Below are positions 29,981-39,469 of a stretch of DNA of 61,625 bases, one piece after another (the stretch's first letter is position 1; every line of letters begins with the position of its first letter). The stretch comes from Lachnospiraceae bacterium. GTDB lineage: Bacteria; Bacillota; Clostridia; Lachnospirales; Lachnospiraceae. The position numbers and the translations under genes were made by a program. Location of the stretch: contig JALFIB010000113.1 of NCBI GenBank assembly GCA_022776305.1, forward strand, positions 1 through 61,625. The letters are read 5' to 3'. The notes beneath the pieces are model-generated. The model was not told the origin of the DNA. It saw only the letters and a list, made by a program, of their open reading frames with translations, and did not search any database.

Positions 29981-30116
29981 CCGAAGCAGTTATTCGGTTA
30001 TGAGCAAGTAGCAAAGCGGATTGCGAATATCCGTTTGACAAGGAACGGAAACATCGGGACAGAAAAGACAGGATTTTTGCCTTATATAAAAAGGCGTTCT
30101 GATAAAAGGAGAAATC

Positions 30117-31481
30117 ATGATCAATATTTTTGAAGTTAACGAGACAAATAAGATGATCACGCAGGAAAACCTCGATGTACGTACAATTACATTGGGTATC
30201 AGCCTCATGGATTGTATTGACAGCGACCTGCAGGTTTTAAATGAGAAAATATACCGAAAAATAACAACAACTGCAAAAAATCTCGTATCTACCGGAGAAG
30301 AAATAGAAAAAGAATATGGGATCCCCATTGTAAATAAACGAATTTCCGTTACCCCTATTGCTTTGGTGGGCGGAAGTGCATGCAAATGCCCGGAAGACTT
30401 TGTGACTATTGCGAAAACACTGGATCGCGCTGCAAAGGAAGTGGGTGTAAACTTTCTGGGAGGTTATTCTGCATTAGTTTCCAAGGGGATGACGAAAGCA
30501 GACCAATATCTCATTGAGTCCATCCCGGAAGCACTGGCAAATACAGAACGCGTGTGCAGTTCCGTCAATGTAGGTTCCACAAAGTGCGGCATTGACATGG
30601 ATGCAGTGCGTCTGATCGGCCAGATGATCCTTAAGACAGCAGAACTCACAAAGGAACAGGATTCCCTTGGATGTGCAAAATTCGTCGTATTTTGTAATGC
30701 GCCTGATGATAATCCTTTCATGGCAGGTGCTTTCCACGGAGTCACGGAAGCAGATGCAGTGATTAACGTGGGCGTCAGCGGTCCCGGTGTGGTAAAACAT
30801 GCCCTTTCCCATGTGAGAGGTGCAGATTTTGAAACACTTTGTGAGACCATCAAAAAGACTGCATTTAAAGTAACACGCGTGGGACAGCTGGTAGCTCAGG
30901 AGGCTTCCAGACGTCTCGGCATTCCTTTTGGAATTATCGATCTCAGCCTTGCACCTACACCGGCCATCGGAGACAGCGTGGCTGATATCCTCTGTGAGAT
31001 CGGGCTGGAGTATGCAGGTGCTCCCGGCACCACTGCAGCCCTTGCCCTTCTAAACGATCAGGTGAAAAAAGGCGGTGTGATGGCATCCTCTTATGTAGGC
31101 GGATTAAGCGGGGCATTTATCCCGGTCAGTGAGGATCAGGGAATGATCGACTCTGTACAGGCAGGGGCCCTTACCATGGAAAAGTTGGAGGCAATGACTT
31201 GTGTCTGCTCCGTAGGCCTTGATATGATCGCGATTCCGGGTGATACGCCGGCGTCTACGATTTCCGGCATTATCGCGGATGAGATGGCGATCGGCATGGT
31301 AAACCAGAAAACGACAGCAGTGCGTGTGATCCCGGTGATCGGCAAAGGAGTAGGGGAGATCGTTGAATTTGGAGGACTGTTGGGATATGCACCTATCATG
31401 CCTGTAAATAAGTTTTCCTGCGAATCCTTTATCAATCGGAAAGGCCGCATCCCAGCCCCGATCCACAGTTTCAAGAATTAG
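30117..31481 (+). CDS. DUF711/UPF0210 (PFL family) protein
   Basis: 454 aa; [59 protein letters not shown]. Confidence 0.93.
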   Translation: MINIFEVNETNKMITQENLDVRTITLGISLMDCIDSDLQVLNEKIYRKITTTAKNLVSTGEEIEKEYGIPIVNKRISVTPIALVGGSACKCPEDFVTIAKTLDRAAKEVGVNFLGGYSALVSKGMTKADQYLIESIPEALANTERVCSSVNVGSTKCGIDMDAVRLIGQMILKTAELTKEQDSLGCAKFVVFCNAPDDNPFMAGAFHGVTEADAVINVGVSGPGVVKHALSHVRGADFETLCETIKKTAFKVTRVGQLVAQEASRRLGIPFGIIDLSLAPTPAIGDSVADILCEIGLEYAGAPGTTAALALLNDQVKKGGVMASSYVGGLSGAFIPVSEDQGMIDSVQAGALTMEKLEAMTCVCSVGLDMIAIPGDTPASTISGIIADEMAIGMVNQKTTAVRVIPVIGKGVGEIVEFGGLLGYAPIMPVNKFSCESFINRKGRIPAPIHSFKN

Positions 31482-31513
31482 AAAATACAAACAGTATACA
31501 GGTTTTAGGATAT

Positions 31514-31554
31514 ACCGCAGCGGCAGATACGGATTCTCGCCGCTGCGGTTTTTT
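31514..31554 (+). terminator. Intrinsic terminator after UPF0210 gene
   Basis: ACCGCAGCGGC ... GCCGCTGCGGTTTTTT. Confidence 0.92.
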
Positions 31555-31796
31555 GCGTTATAGGATAGACCCTGCCACGTGGGAGCGCAAAAATTATTCA
31601 TTATGACTTGAAATGTACAAAATTTAGTACAACATTTATTACAGCATTTGTGAGACCGATTTCAGCCTTTACCCATCTAATTGATGAAAGAGTTATAAGC
31701 CATGCGCTACGATGCGTTTGCCCGTGAGTGGTAATATGGCTGAATGACCTGGACAGCATGCATGTAAGAAAAAACGGCCGGAGGAAAGGAAAACAT

Positions 31797-33116
31797 ATGG
31801 ACAGACAACAACTGGGAGAATTGATTCTTGCTTCATCTGAGACCATGTACCGTGTGGCAAAATCGCTCCTTAGAAGAGATGCAGAGTGTGAGGATGCCAT
31901 TTCGGAAGCAATCGTAAAAGCTTTTGAAAAAATCCACACACTTCGTTTTGACCGGTACGGAAAGATCTGGCTGATCAGGATATTGATGAATGAATGTTAT
32001 AAGATCATGCGCAGGGAACAAAAGACCGTATCGCTGGAGGAATACCCTTTGGAGGGGAAAACAGAAGAGGGGGAAGATGAAACCTTTGAGATTCTTGATA
32101 CAAATATTGTGGAACGTGAGGAGAAAGACATAAATGGGCACAAATGTATTTTCCTGAAACGTGCTGCCCACGAGGGATTAGGGGTGGATTTTGACAGGAT
32201 CCTCTATGTGTCCTATCCGGAAGGAAACTTGATTCTCCAGATATATACGGCAGATAATGTGTCCGACGAAGAATTAATGAAATTTGTGGAAGGTATCAGC
32301 CTTGCAGAGTTTCCACAAGAAAAACAGAATGATTTTTGTGAGCCGCAAAGCTGGTCTGATTATTTATTGATGCTGAAAGAGGAGGATTATGCAGTTGCAG
32401 AGAGTGATTTCAAGCTGGAGGCTACGAAGCAGGAAATGGATCATCTCCATTCTGTGGGAAGCGAAGTAGACTTGGGAGACATGATCGCTGAAGATGAAGA
32501 GGGGAATAGTATTGAAACAAATGCTCTTACCGCTTGCGTGAAGGATGTGCAGATAGCAGAAGACTTAAGCTTGCTTGACTTTGATTACGTGGATGAAGAC
32601 CTGAAAGGACAGACAGATGAAAGCGGAAAGCTGCGTCCTGTAACGATACAGTATATGAAAGATGGTGACGGTATATCTACAGTAGATGAGACATTAAAAA
32701 CAGAAGAAATACAACAGTGTCTGGTATATGTGACGGTAGATTATAAAAACGCAGGTGATGTGACCCTTTATAACATACTTTTCTTTGCAAACATATTGAA
32801 GCTGCAGGAAACAGAAAAAGGCTACAGGATTTTTGACAGGGCAAGCCAGATGCAGGATCTGGATTGTGACACAGTTGTGAGTTCCGGCATGACAGATTCA
32901 CCGGAAATGGCCTATTTTGATGTCCACGGGGGAAACGGCAATGGGTCTAATTATATTGACGTCCTAGAACCGGGAGAAAGTAAAACCGTCCATATAGGAT
33001 TTTTGGCGAATAAGGATGAACTGGATCTGCTGTATCTGAACCTTGATGCAAGCGGAGCCGGTTATGAGTTTACGGAAAATAGCCTGAAAATCGGTTACGT
33101 GGATATCAGGCAGTAA
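31797..33116 (+). CDS. ECF sigma region-2 fused to DUF4367-like / sensor-type C-terminal domains (no region 4, no TM)
   Basis: N-term LILASSETMYRVAKSLLRRDAECEDAISEAIVKAFEKIHTLRFDRYGKIWLIRILMNECYKIMRREQKTVSLEE, then VDFDRILYVSYPEGNLILQIYTADNVSDEELMKFVEGISL and a long C-terminal region. Confidence 0.7.
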   Translation: MDRQQLGELILASSETMYRVAKSLLRRDAECEDAISEAIVKAFEKIHTLRFDRYGKIWLIRILMNECYKIMRREQKTVSLEEYPLEGKTEEGEDETFEILDTNIVEREEKDINGHKCIFLKRAAHEGLGVDFDRILYVSYPEGNLILQIYTADNVSDEELMKFVEGISLAEFPQEKQNDFCEPQSWSDYLLMLKEEDYAVAESDFKLEATKQEMDHLHSVGSEVDLGDMIAEDEEGNSIETNALTACVKDVQIAEDLSLLDFDYVDEDLKGQTDESGKLRPVTIQYMKDGDGISTVDETLKTEEIQQCLVYVTVDYKNAGDVTLYNILFFANILKLQETEKGYRIFDRASQMQDLDCDTVVSSGMTDSPEMAYFDVHGGNGNGSNYIDVLEPGESKTVHIGFLANKDELDLLYLNLDASGAGYEFTENSLKIGYVDIRQ

Positions 33117-33169
33117 AGCTCACAATTCCATCAAATATCTTATAAAAAAATTAAATCGCCGCTCTTCAG

Positions 33170-33198
33170 TTGACATAAAAATATTACTTTGCTATGAT
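33170..33198 (+). promoter_or_regulatory. Predicted sigma-A promoter for NlpC/P60 gene
   Basis: TTGACA-17 nt-TATGAT. Confidence 0.7.
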
Positions 33199-33265
33199 AC
33201 TTTAGTAACAAATAGTAATATTTTTGTAACAATGTTGCAAAAAGAATGGAGGCGAGTAGAAAAAG

Positions 33266-34648
33266 ATGAGAAGAAGGGTTTGGAAGCTTGCACCGTGTAT
33301 TTTAGCAGCAGGAATGATGCTCTCAGTACCGGTTCAGGCCGAAGAAGCTGAAACGGCTCCTGTGGAGACGGAAGCGGAAACTGTGGAAGGATCTGAGGAC
33401 ACAGGTACACCGGTAGAAACAGAAACTGCTGCTGATCAGGAAACTTCCGAACAGGCAGAAACAGAAAGCAAAGACAGGACGGGAGAACTTGTATTTGCCC
33501 AGTGTGAGGAGTATGTCAACGTCCGCAGCGGAGCCGACACTGACTGTGAAGTAGTTGCCAAGATGTATAATTATGATTCTGCAACTATTATAGGTCAGGA
33601 AGGGGATTGGTATAAGATCCAATCCGGAAATGCTGTGGGATATGTCAAAGCAGAGTATATCGCTACGGATGAAGAGGCAGAAGCCATTGCGGCAGAGGTT
33701 GCATACAACGTAGCAGCTGTACATCCGGAAGAGTTAAATATCCGGACAAATCCTACAGAAGAAGCTGATGTTTTAGGTATCGCACACCAGTCAGAAGAAT
33801 TGGAAGTTGTGGATTACAGCGGTGACTGGATGAAAGTTGCTCTTGGGGACGATGTATACGGCTATGTAAACGCATATTATGTGGAATATAAGACGTATTA
33901 TCCTACAGCGGAGACGCTGGAAGAAGAGCAGGAAAGACTGCGCTCTGAGCAGGAAGCAGCCCAGTGGGCAGAGAGCCAGCCGGCAGAGTCATGGGAGGAA
34001 ACATCAGAAGAATCTTGGACAAGTACGGAAACACAGCCGGAAGAAACATGGGTAGAACCAGAGGTTCAGCCTGAAACCCAGCCGGAGGAAACTTGGACGC
34101 AGACAGAGGCTCAGCCTGAGACACAGCCGGAGCAGGCTTGGACAGAGACAGAAACCCAGCCTGAGACACAGCCGGAGCAGACTTGGACGGAGACGGAAGC
34201 CCAGCCTGAGACACAGCCGGAGCAGACTTGGACGGAGACAGAAGCCCAGCCTGAGACGCAGCCGGAGACAGAGGCTCCCTCCTCTGATTCAAGTACGGGA
34301 CAAGCCATTGCAGACTATGCCGTTCAGTTTGTAGGAAATCCATACGTATGGGGCGGTACCAGCCTGACAAATGGTGCAGATTGTTCCGGATTTACACAGT
34401 CTGTGTTCGCAAACTTTGGAATCAGCCTGTCACGTACTGCAGCGGCACAGTCCGGAAACGGTACAGCAGTATCTCTGGATAGCCTGCAGGCAGGTGATCT
34501 GGTATTTTACAGCAGCGGAAGCGGAATCGACCATGTAGCCATCTACATCGGAGGAGGCCAGATCGTCCACGCGGCTAACTCAAATTCCGGCATCATTATT
34601 TCAAACTGCTATTACAGCACACCAGTATGTGCTGTGAGATGCTGGTAA
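33266..34648 (+). CDS. Secreted cell-wall hydrolase: signal peptide, two SH3b domains, Glu/Thr/Pro/Gln repeats, NlpC/P60 domain
   Basis: YVNVRSGADTDCEVVAKMYNYDSATIIGQEGDWYKIQSGNAVGYVKAEYI; second SH3b ELNIRTNPTEEADVLG; NlpC/P60 NPYVWGGTSLTNGADCSGFTQSVF ... DHVAIYIGGGQIVHAAN. Confidence 0.93.
   Translation: MRRRVWKLAPCILAAGMMLSVPVQAEEAETAPVETEAETVEGSEDTGTPVETETAADQETSEQAETESKDRTGELVFAQCEEYVNVRSGADTDCEVVAKMYNYDSATIIGQEGDWYKIQSGNAVGYVKAEYIATDEEAEAIAAEVAYNVAAVHPEELNIRTNPTEEADVLGIAHQSEELEVVDYSGDWMKVALGDDVYGYVNAYYVEYKTYYPTAETLEEEQERLRSEQEAAQWAESQPAESWEETSEESWTSTETQPEETWVEPEVQPETQPEETWTQTEAQPETQPEQAWTETETQPETQPEQTWTETEAQPETQPEQTWTETEAQPETQPETEAPSSDSSTGQAIADYAVQFVGNPYVWGGTSLTNGADCSGFTQSVFANFGISLSRTAAAQSGNGTAVSLDSLQAGDLVFYSSGSGIDHVAIYIGGGQIVHAANSNSGIIISNCYYSTPVCAVRCW
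34067..34270 (+). repeat. 45-bp tandem repeat (4 full + 1 partial unit) in the linker of the NlpC/P60 protein
   Basis: Units start at 34067, 34112, 34157, 34202, 34247; consensus cagcctgagacacagccggagcagacttggacggagacagaagcc, encoding QPETQPEQTWTETEA. Confidence 0.92.
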
Positions 34649-34706
34649 TCATGCCGTCAATGGAAGCAACTGACGATCACGTCAGAAGTGAAATGAGATG
34701 AAACAC

Positions 34707-34750
34707 AAAACGCAGCCCTTATTCGAAAAGAGTAAGCGGCTGCGTTTTTT
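34707..34750. terminator. Bidirectional intrinsic terminator
   Basis: AAAACGCAGCC ... GGCTGCGTTTTTT. Confidence 0.85.
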
Positions 34751-34807
34751 ATCATGACGGGGAAAAAGGGTATACTGCCTGTACAAATGGGCTTTCGGCA
34801 GGTGATG

Positions 34808-36079
34808 TCATGGCAGGATGATGGGGCTTGTTTCCCATTCAGTCCGAAATGGCACATGGTATTTGCAGGACACTACGCTTCGGTACAGATGGGAAGCATA
34901 GAGATCCTGTTTCCACATATTCAATCCGGCGCCCTGAAGCAGACTATCTGCTTTGGCTGGCTTTGTGAGGAAGGGCAAATCACTGTTTTCTTTTATCGCA
35001 TGCAGCAGAGAAACTGCATTTTTAGAAAACCCCAGAACCTTGGCATAAAAAACAGTTCCTTTTTGGCGGAATGAATCCACAGCATCTGTCCGGATATCCA
35101 ATAGTAGATGGACCAATGCGCGATTTATGCGTGCTTTCGTGACTTGCTTTGTTTTCAAGCTTTCTGACAGTTCGTCAAAGGATTTTCCGATGGAGGGAAA
35201 ACGGAGGTTCTGGATGCGCTCTGAAAGATCCAAGCTTATATCAAGAATATGGCTGAAGGATTGTTCTGTTAGAAGCTTGTTAACTATAAAAGGAAGCATG
35301 TCATCTGCAAAGACAGTGCGCTTTAAAGAATCTAAAAACAGAGGACGGCAGCTTACCGGAATGAAAGGAAGCAATTCTTCCATATCTTCCTCCCTTTGGA
35401 TTCCTTCTCTTAGCGCACTGGCAGAGCAAAACACTCCGTCAAGGGAAGTGCTGTTATAACTGCTCCCGAAACGCAGCAGCGGTATCGGCATGATCCTGCT
35501 TTTTGTTTTTTTTAGCGCTTTACAGTATTCGATCCCTAAAATATTGTTGGGAGAGGATAGAAAACTTGAGAGGTAGGATTGTGTATTTCCTGAATCGTTC
35601 TGTATGCAGCTGAAAGTATTGCTTTCCAATGTCCGAATCAGCGCTTCACTTCGTGCTTTCGGATAGGTGAACCCTTCTTTCAAAAAAGCTTTCAGCATCT
35701 TAGAATAAGCTTCCGGCTCTTCGAGGAGCAGATCGGCTGTAGCTTGAAAAAGAGCCAGATCGTCATGTTCTGCCCCGAATACAAGGGTATCGACCACGCC
35801 GATGCGGTTCAGAAGGGCAATGGCGCCTTCCGCGAAAAACTCGGCGCTTCCGGAAGCGTAGCAGACCGGAAGCTCAATGACCAGATCTGCACCGCATTGA
35901 AGGGCCATCTGAGTCCTTGTGTATTTGTCAAAAACAGCAGGAGTTCCCCGCTGTACAAAGTCAGGGCTCATGATGACCATCGCGTAATCAGCACCTGATA
36001 TTTTTTTTGCCTGTGCTATGTGGTATGCATGGCCGGTGTGAAAGGGATTGTATTCCGCTATGATTCCAACTGTACGCAT
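34808..36079 (-). CDS. tmcAL: tRNA(Met) cytidine acetate ligase-like nucleotidyltransferase (TmcAL/YlbM)
   Basis: 423 aa; VGIIAEYNPFHTGHAYHIAQAKKISGADYAMVIMSPDFVQRGTPAVFDKYTR. Confidence 0.92.
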   Translation of the reverse strand: MRTVGIIAEYNPFHTGHAYHIAQAKKISGADYAMVIMSPDFVQRGTPAVFDKYTRTQMALQCGADLVIELPVCYASGSAEFFAEGAIALLNRIGVVDTLVFGAEHDDLALFQATADLLLEEPEAYSKMLKAFLKEGFTYPKARSEALIRTLESNTFSCIQNDSGNTQSYLSSFLSSPNNILGIEYCKALKKTKSRIMPIPLLRFGSSYNSTSLDGVFCSASALREGIQREEDMEELLPFIPVSCRPLFLDSLKRTVFADDMLPFIVNKLLTEQSFSHILDISLDLSERIQNLRFPSIGKSFDELSESLKTKQVTKARINRALVHLLLDIRTDAVDSFRQKGTVFYAKVLGFSKNAVSLLHAIKENSDLPFLTKPAKADSLLQGAGLNMWKQDLYASHLYRSVVSCKYHVPFRTEWETSPIILP

Positions 36080-36281
36080 TTCATTTACTCCTGAAAATGT
36101 TTTATTTTCAATACAATAGAAATAAACACTATTTTACCAGACAAAAAAGGGAGGTGCAACGCAAATTTCATCTTGTCCACTGTAAGATTTTGGGTTATAA
36201 TTATTCATAATGCGAAATGGTTCAGAGTATACTCTGGACTTTTGCAATCATGTAAATACAAGCGAAAGGAGTCCATGAGTC

Positions 36282-37277
36282 ATGGCAATTATTGATGTTC
36301 TGAAAGAGAAAGCAAAAGCAGACAAAAAAACGATCGTTTTACCGGAGAGTGAAGACAGAAGAACATATGAAGCAGCTGCAAAGATCCTGAAGGAAGGCAT
36401 TGCAGATATTATTCTGGTAGGTTCCGAGGACGTTGTTAAGAAAAACGGCGAAGGTCTGGATCTTACAGGTGTGAAGGTTGTTGATCCGGCTACATCTGAA
36501 AGAACGGCTGCATATATTGATAAGCTCGTTGAGCTGAGATCTAAAAAAGGAATGACACCGGAGCAGGCAAAAGAGATCCTTTTGAACCAGTACCTGTACT
36601 ACGGCGTTATGATGGTAAAGATGGGAGATGCAGACGGTATGGTATCAGGCGCATGCCATTCCACAGCTGATACATTAAGACCGTGCCTTCAGATCCTGAA
36701 GACAAAACCGGGTACAAAACTTGTTTCCGCATTCTTCCTGATGGAAGTTCCGAACTGTGAGTTCGGTGAGAACGGTACATTCGTATTTGCTGACTGCGGT
36801 CTGAACCAGAACCCGAACCCGGAAGAGCTGGCAGCTATCGCAGCATCTTCTGCAGAGTCCTTCAAATCTCTGGTAGGAGCAGAGCCGAAGGTAGCTTTCC
36901 TGTCCCATTCTTCAAAGGGCAGCGCAAAGCATGCTGATATCGATAAAGTAACTGCAGCAGTTAAGATCGCAAAAGAAGAAAATCCGGATCTTATGCTGGA
37001 CGGCGAGCTTCAGCTTGATGCAGCTATCGTTCCGAGCGTAGGCGAATCAAAAGCTCCGGGCAGCCCGGTAGCAGGACATGCCAACGTTCTGATCTTCCCG
37101 GATCTGGATGCAGGAAACATCGGATACAAACTTGTACAGAGACTGGCTAAGGCAGAAGCATACGGCCCGGTTACACAGGGTATCGCAGCTCCGGTCAATG
37201 ACCTGTCCCGTGGATGCTCCGCTGATGATATCGTTGGTGTAGTAGCCATCACAGCAGTTCAGTGCCAGAACAAATAA
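36282..37277 (+). CDS. pta: Phosphate acetyltransferase
   Basis: 331 aa; IVLPESEDRRTYEAAAKIL, DADGMVSGACHSTADTLRP, APVNDLSRGCSADDIV; upstream of ackA. Confidence 0.97.
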   Translation: MAIIDVLKEKAKADKKTIVLPESEDRRTYEAAAKILKEGIADIILVGSEDVVKKNGEGLDLTGVKVVDPATSERTAAYIDKLVELRSKKGMTPEQAKEILLNQYLYYGVMMVKMGDADGMVSGACHSTADTLRPCLQILKTKPGTKLVSAFFLMEVPNCEFGENGTFVFADCGLNQNPNPEELAAIAASSAESFKSLVGAEPKVAFLSHSSKGSAKHADIDKVTAAVKIAKEENPDLMLDGELQLDAAIVPSVGESKAPGSPVAGHANVLIFPDLDAGNIGYKLVQRLAKAEAYGPVTQGIAAPVNDLSRGCSADDIVGVVAITAVQCQNK

Positions 37278-37313
37278 TTACAGAAAGCTACATATTTTTA
37301 GGAGGATATTAAG

Positions 37314-38516
37314 ATGAATGTATTAGTAATCAACTGCGGAAGTTCTTCCCTGAAATTCCAGCTGATTAATTCCGATACTGAGGCTGTTGCGGCAAAGGGT
37401 CTTTGCGAGCGTATCGGTATTGACGGAAGACTGGTTTACCAGCCGTCAGGCGGAGAAAAAGAAGTGACAGAAGCTCCCATGCCGACCCATACAGAGGCGA
37501 TCAAGATGGTACTTGATGCCCTTGTAAATCCCTCTACAGGTGTATTGAAGAGCCTTGATGAAGTAGAAGCAATCGGCCATCGTGTACTTCACGGCGGTTC
37601 CAAGATTACACAGTCCCGTATCATCGATGACGAAGTAATCTCTGTAATCGACGAGTGCTGCGACCTTGGACCGCTTCACAATCCGGCAAACCTTATGGGT
37701 ATCCGTGCATGTATGGAACTGATGCCGGGCAAGCCAAACGTAGCTGTTTTCGATACTGCTTTCCATCAGACCATGCCGGCAAAAGCATACCGTTATGCTA
37801 TACCGACAAAATTCTATGAGAAATATGCAGTTCGTAAGTATGGTTTCCACGGAACATCACACAGCTTCGTTTCCAAAGAGACCATCAAATTCCTTGGTCT
37901 TGACAAAGACAATTCAAAAGTAGTTGTTTGCCATCTGGGCAACGGTGCTTCTATCAGTGCAGTTGAGAACGGTAAATGTGTTGATACATCCATGGGTCTT
38001 ACTCCTCTTGAAGGACTTATCATGGGAACGCGTTCCGGTGACCTTGATCCGGCAGTTCTTGAGTTTGTATGCAAGAAAGAAAATATCGACGTAGCAGAGA
38101 TGGTACGCATCCTGAATAAAGAATCAGGTGTTATGGCTCTGTCCAACGGCCTTTCCAGCGACTTCCGTGATCTTGAAGATGCAATGAACGACGGCAATGA
38201 AGCAGCAACACTTGCCATTGACGCATTCTGCTACCGTGTGGCAAAATACGTTGGTTCTTACGTAGCAGCCATGAACGGTGTGGATGCTATCGCATTTACA
38301 GGCGGTATCGGTGAGAATGCAGGACTGGTTCGTGGAAAAGTACTTGCTTACCTTGGATACCTTGGAATCACTATGGATGAAGAGATGAACAAAAAGCGTG
38401 GAGAGAACTTCGTACTTTCTACACCGGATTCCAAAGTAAAAGTTGCTGTTATCCCGACCAATGAGGAGCTTGCTATCTGCCGTGAGACAGTAGAGCTTGT
38501 AAACGCAGCGAAATAA
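37314..38516 (+). CDS. ackA: Acetate kinase
   Basis: MNVLVINCGSSSLKFQLI, HRVLHGG, VFDTAFHQTMP, RKYGFHGTSH, MGLTPLEGLIMGTRSGDLDP. Confidence 0.98.
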   Translation: MNVLVINCGSSSLKFQLINSDTEAVAAKGLCERIGIDGRLVYQPSGGEKEVTEAPMPTHTEAIKMVLDALVNPSTGVLKSLDEVEAIGHRVLHGGSKITQSRIIDDEVISVIDECCDLGPLHNPANLMGIRACMELMPGKPNVAVFDTAFHQTMPAKAYRYAIPTKFYEKYAVRKYGFHGTSHSFVSKETIKFLGLDKDNSKVVVCHLGNGASISAVENGKCVDTSMGLTPLEGLIMGTRSGDLDPAVLEFVCKKENIDVAEMVRILNKESGVMALSNGLSSDFRDLEDAMNDGNEAATLAIDAFCYRVAKYVGSYVAAMNGVDAIAFTGGIGENAGLVRGKVLAYLGYLGITMDEEMNKKRGENFVLSTPDSKVKVAVIPTNEELAICRETVELVNAAK

Positions 38517-38542
38517 TACGAGGTTTTATTCCTTTTAAAATG

Positions 38543-38611
38543 ACAGAACAGGCCTTTGCACATGATTCTTCTCGAAAGGGGAGGATGTGCAGGGGCTTTC
38601 TGTTACCTTTT
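38543..38611 (+). terminator. Hairpin terminator after ackA
   Basis: ACAGA..CCTTTGCACAT ... ATGTGCAGGGG..TCTGT then CCTTTTG. Confidence 0.6.
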
Positions 38612-38635
38612 GTATATTGAAAGTAAAAAAACATG

Positions 38636-38664
38636 TTGACAAATCAATATCTAGTAGGTATAAT
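38636..38664 (+). promoter_or_regulatory. Perfect-consensus sigma-A promoter for DUF177-rpmF-plsX-acpP-rnc-smc-ftsY
   Basis: TTGACA-17 nt-TATAAT. Confidence 0.85.
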
Positions 38665-38695
38665 TTAAAAAGTGTGTTAGGAGGAATATGCCTTG

Positions 38696-39184
38696 ATGGA
38701 CCTTACTGAAGTGATTTTGACAGAGGGAAAGGTAATACAGCGGGAAGTCGAACTTGGTATTGATTTTTTTTCGTACAAATTCGGCGATTTTAAGATTTCA
38801 AGGAAGTCTCCTGTGTCTATTCGCATTGAGAACATGGGTGACAGGAAACTGGTCTTAGAGGGAACCGTAGACGTTGAGGTGTTGATTCCCTGTGCACGTT
38901 GTCTGGAGCTGGTTGCGACCGGACTTCATATTCAGTTTGATTATGAAACTGAACTAGATGAGAAAGATTATATTGATGGATATAACCTGGATGTGGATCA
39001 GCTTGTTCACGATGAGGCATTGCTTTGCTGGCCGGAGAGAATCCTGTGCCGGGAAGACTGCAAAGGGCTTTGCAGCACTTGTGGACAAAATCTGAACAAT
39101 GGCTCATGTGACTGCAAGCGAACAGATTTAGATCCAAGAATGGCCAAGATCCTTGATATTTTCAGTAATTTTAAGGAGGTGTGA
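38696..39184 (+). CDS. DUF177 family (YceD-like) protein
   Basis: ORF track start 38693 (MMDLTE..); VLIPCARCLELV, REDCKGLCSTCGQNLNNGSCDCKRTDLDPRMAKL-type C-terminus; precedes rpmF. Confidence 0.92.
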   Translation: MDLTEVILTEGKVIQREVELGIDFFSYKFGDFKISRKSPVSIRIENMGDRKLVLEGTVDVEVLIPCARCLELVATGLHIQFDYETELDEKDYIDGYNLDVDQLVHDEALLCWPERILCREDCKGLCSTCGQNLNNGSCDCKRTDLDPRMAKILDIFSNFKEV

Positions 39185-39187
39185 TTC

Positions 39188-39367
39188 GTGTCTATCTGTC
39201 CAAAGAATAAAACTTCCAAGGCTAGAAGAGACAAGAGAAGAGCTAACTGGAAAATGTCTGCTCCGAATCTTGTAAAGTGCAGCAAATGTGGCGAGCTGAT
39301 GCTTCCGCACAGAGTTTGCAAGGCCTGCGGAACTTACAACAAAAAAGAGATTATTGCAATGGATTAA
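39188..39367 (+). CDS. rpmF: Ribosomal protein L32 (GTG start; absent from the ORF track)
   Basis: VSICPKNKTSKARRDKRRANWKMSAPNLVKCSKCGELMLPHRVCKACGTYNKKEIIAMD, 59 aa with two CxxC. Confidence 0.96.
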   Translation: MSICPKNKTSKARRDKRRANWKMSAPNLVKCSKCGELMLPHRVCKACGTYNKKEIIAMD

Positions 39368-39469
39368 TTCTTTGCAGTGGGTGTAGGCATCTTGTAGAAG
39401 ATGCCTATTTTTCTGTTGATTTTTATTATGATGTCTAGTATAGTAGAATAGAAATGCGGGAGGTATTAT

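Noticed and set aside
34067-34270. Regular repeats considered as a CRISPR array
   Set aside because: Units are contiguous 45-bp in-frame coding repeats without spacers
34111-34308. Antisense ORF with repeated SGWASVSVQVCSGCV units
   Set aside because: Shadow of the 45-bp repeats in the NlpC/P60 gene, not an independent repeat protein
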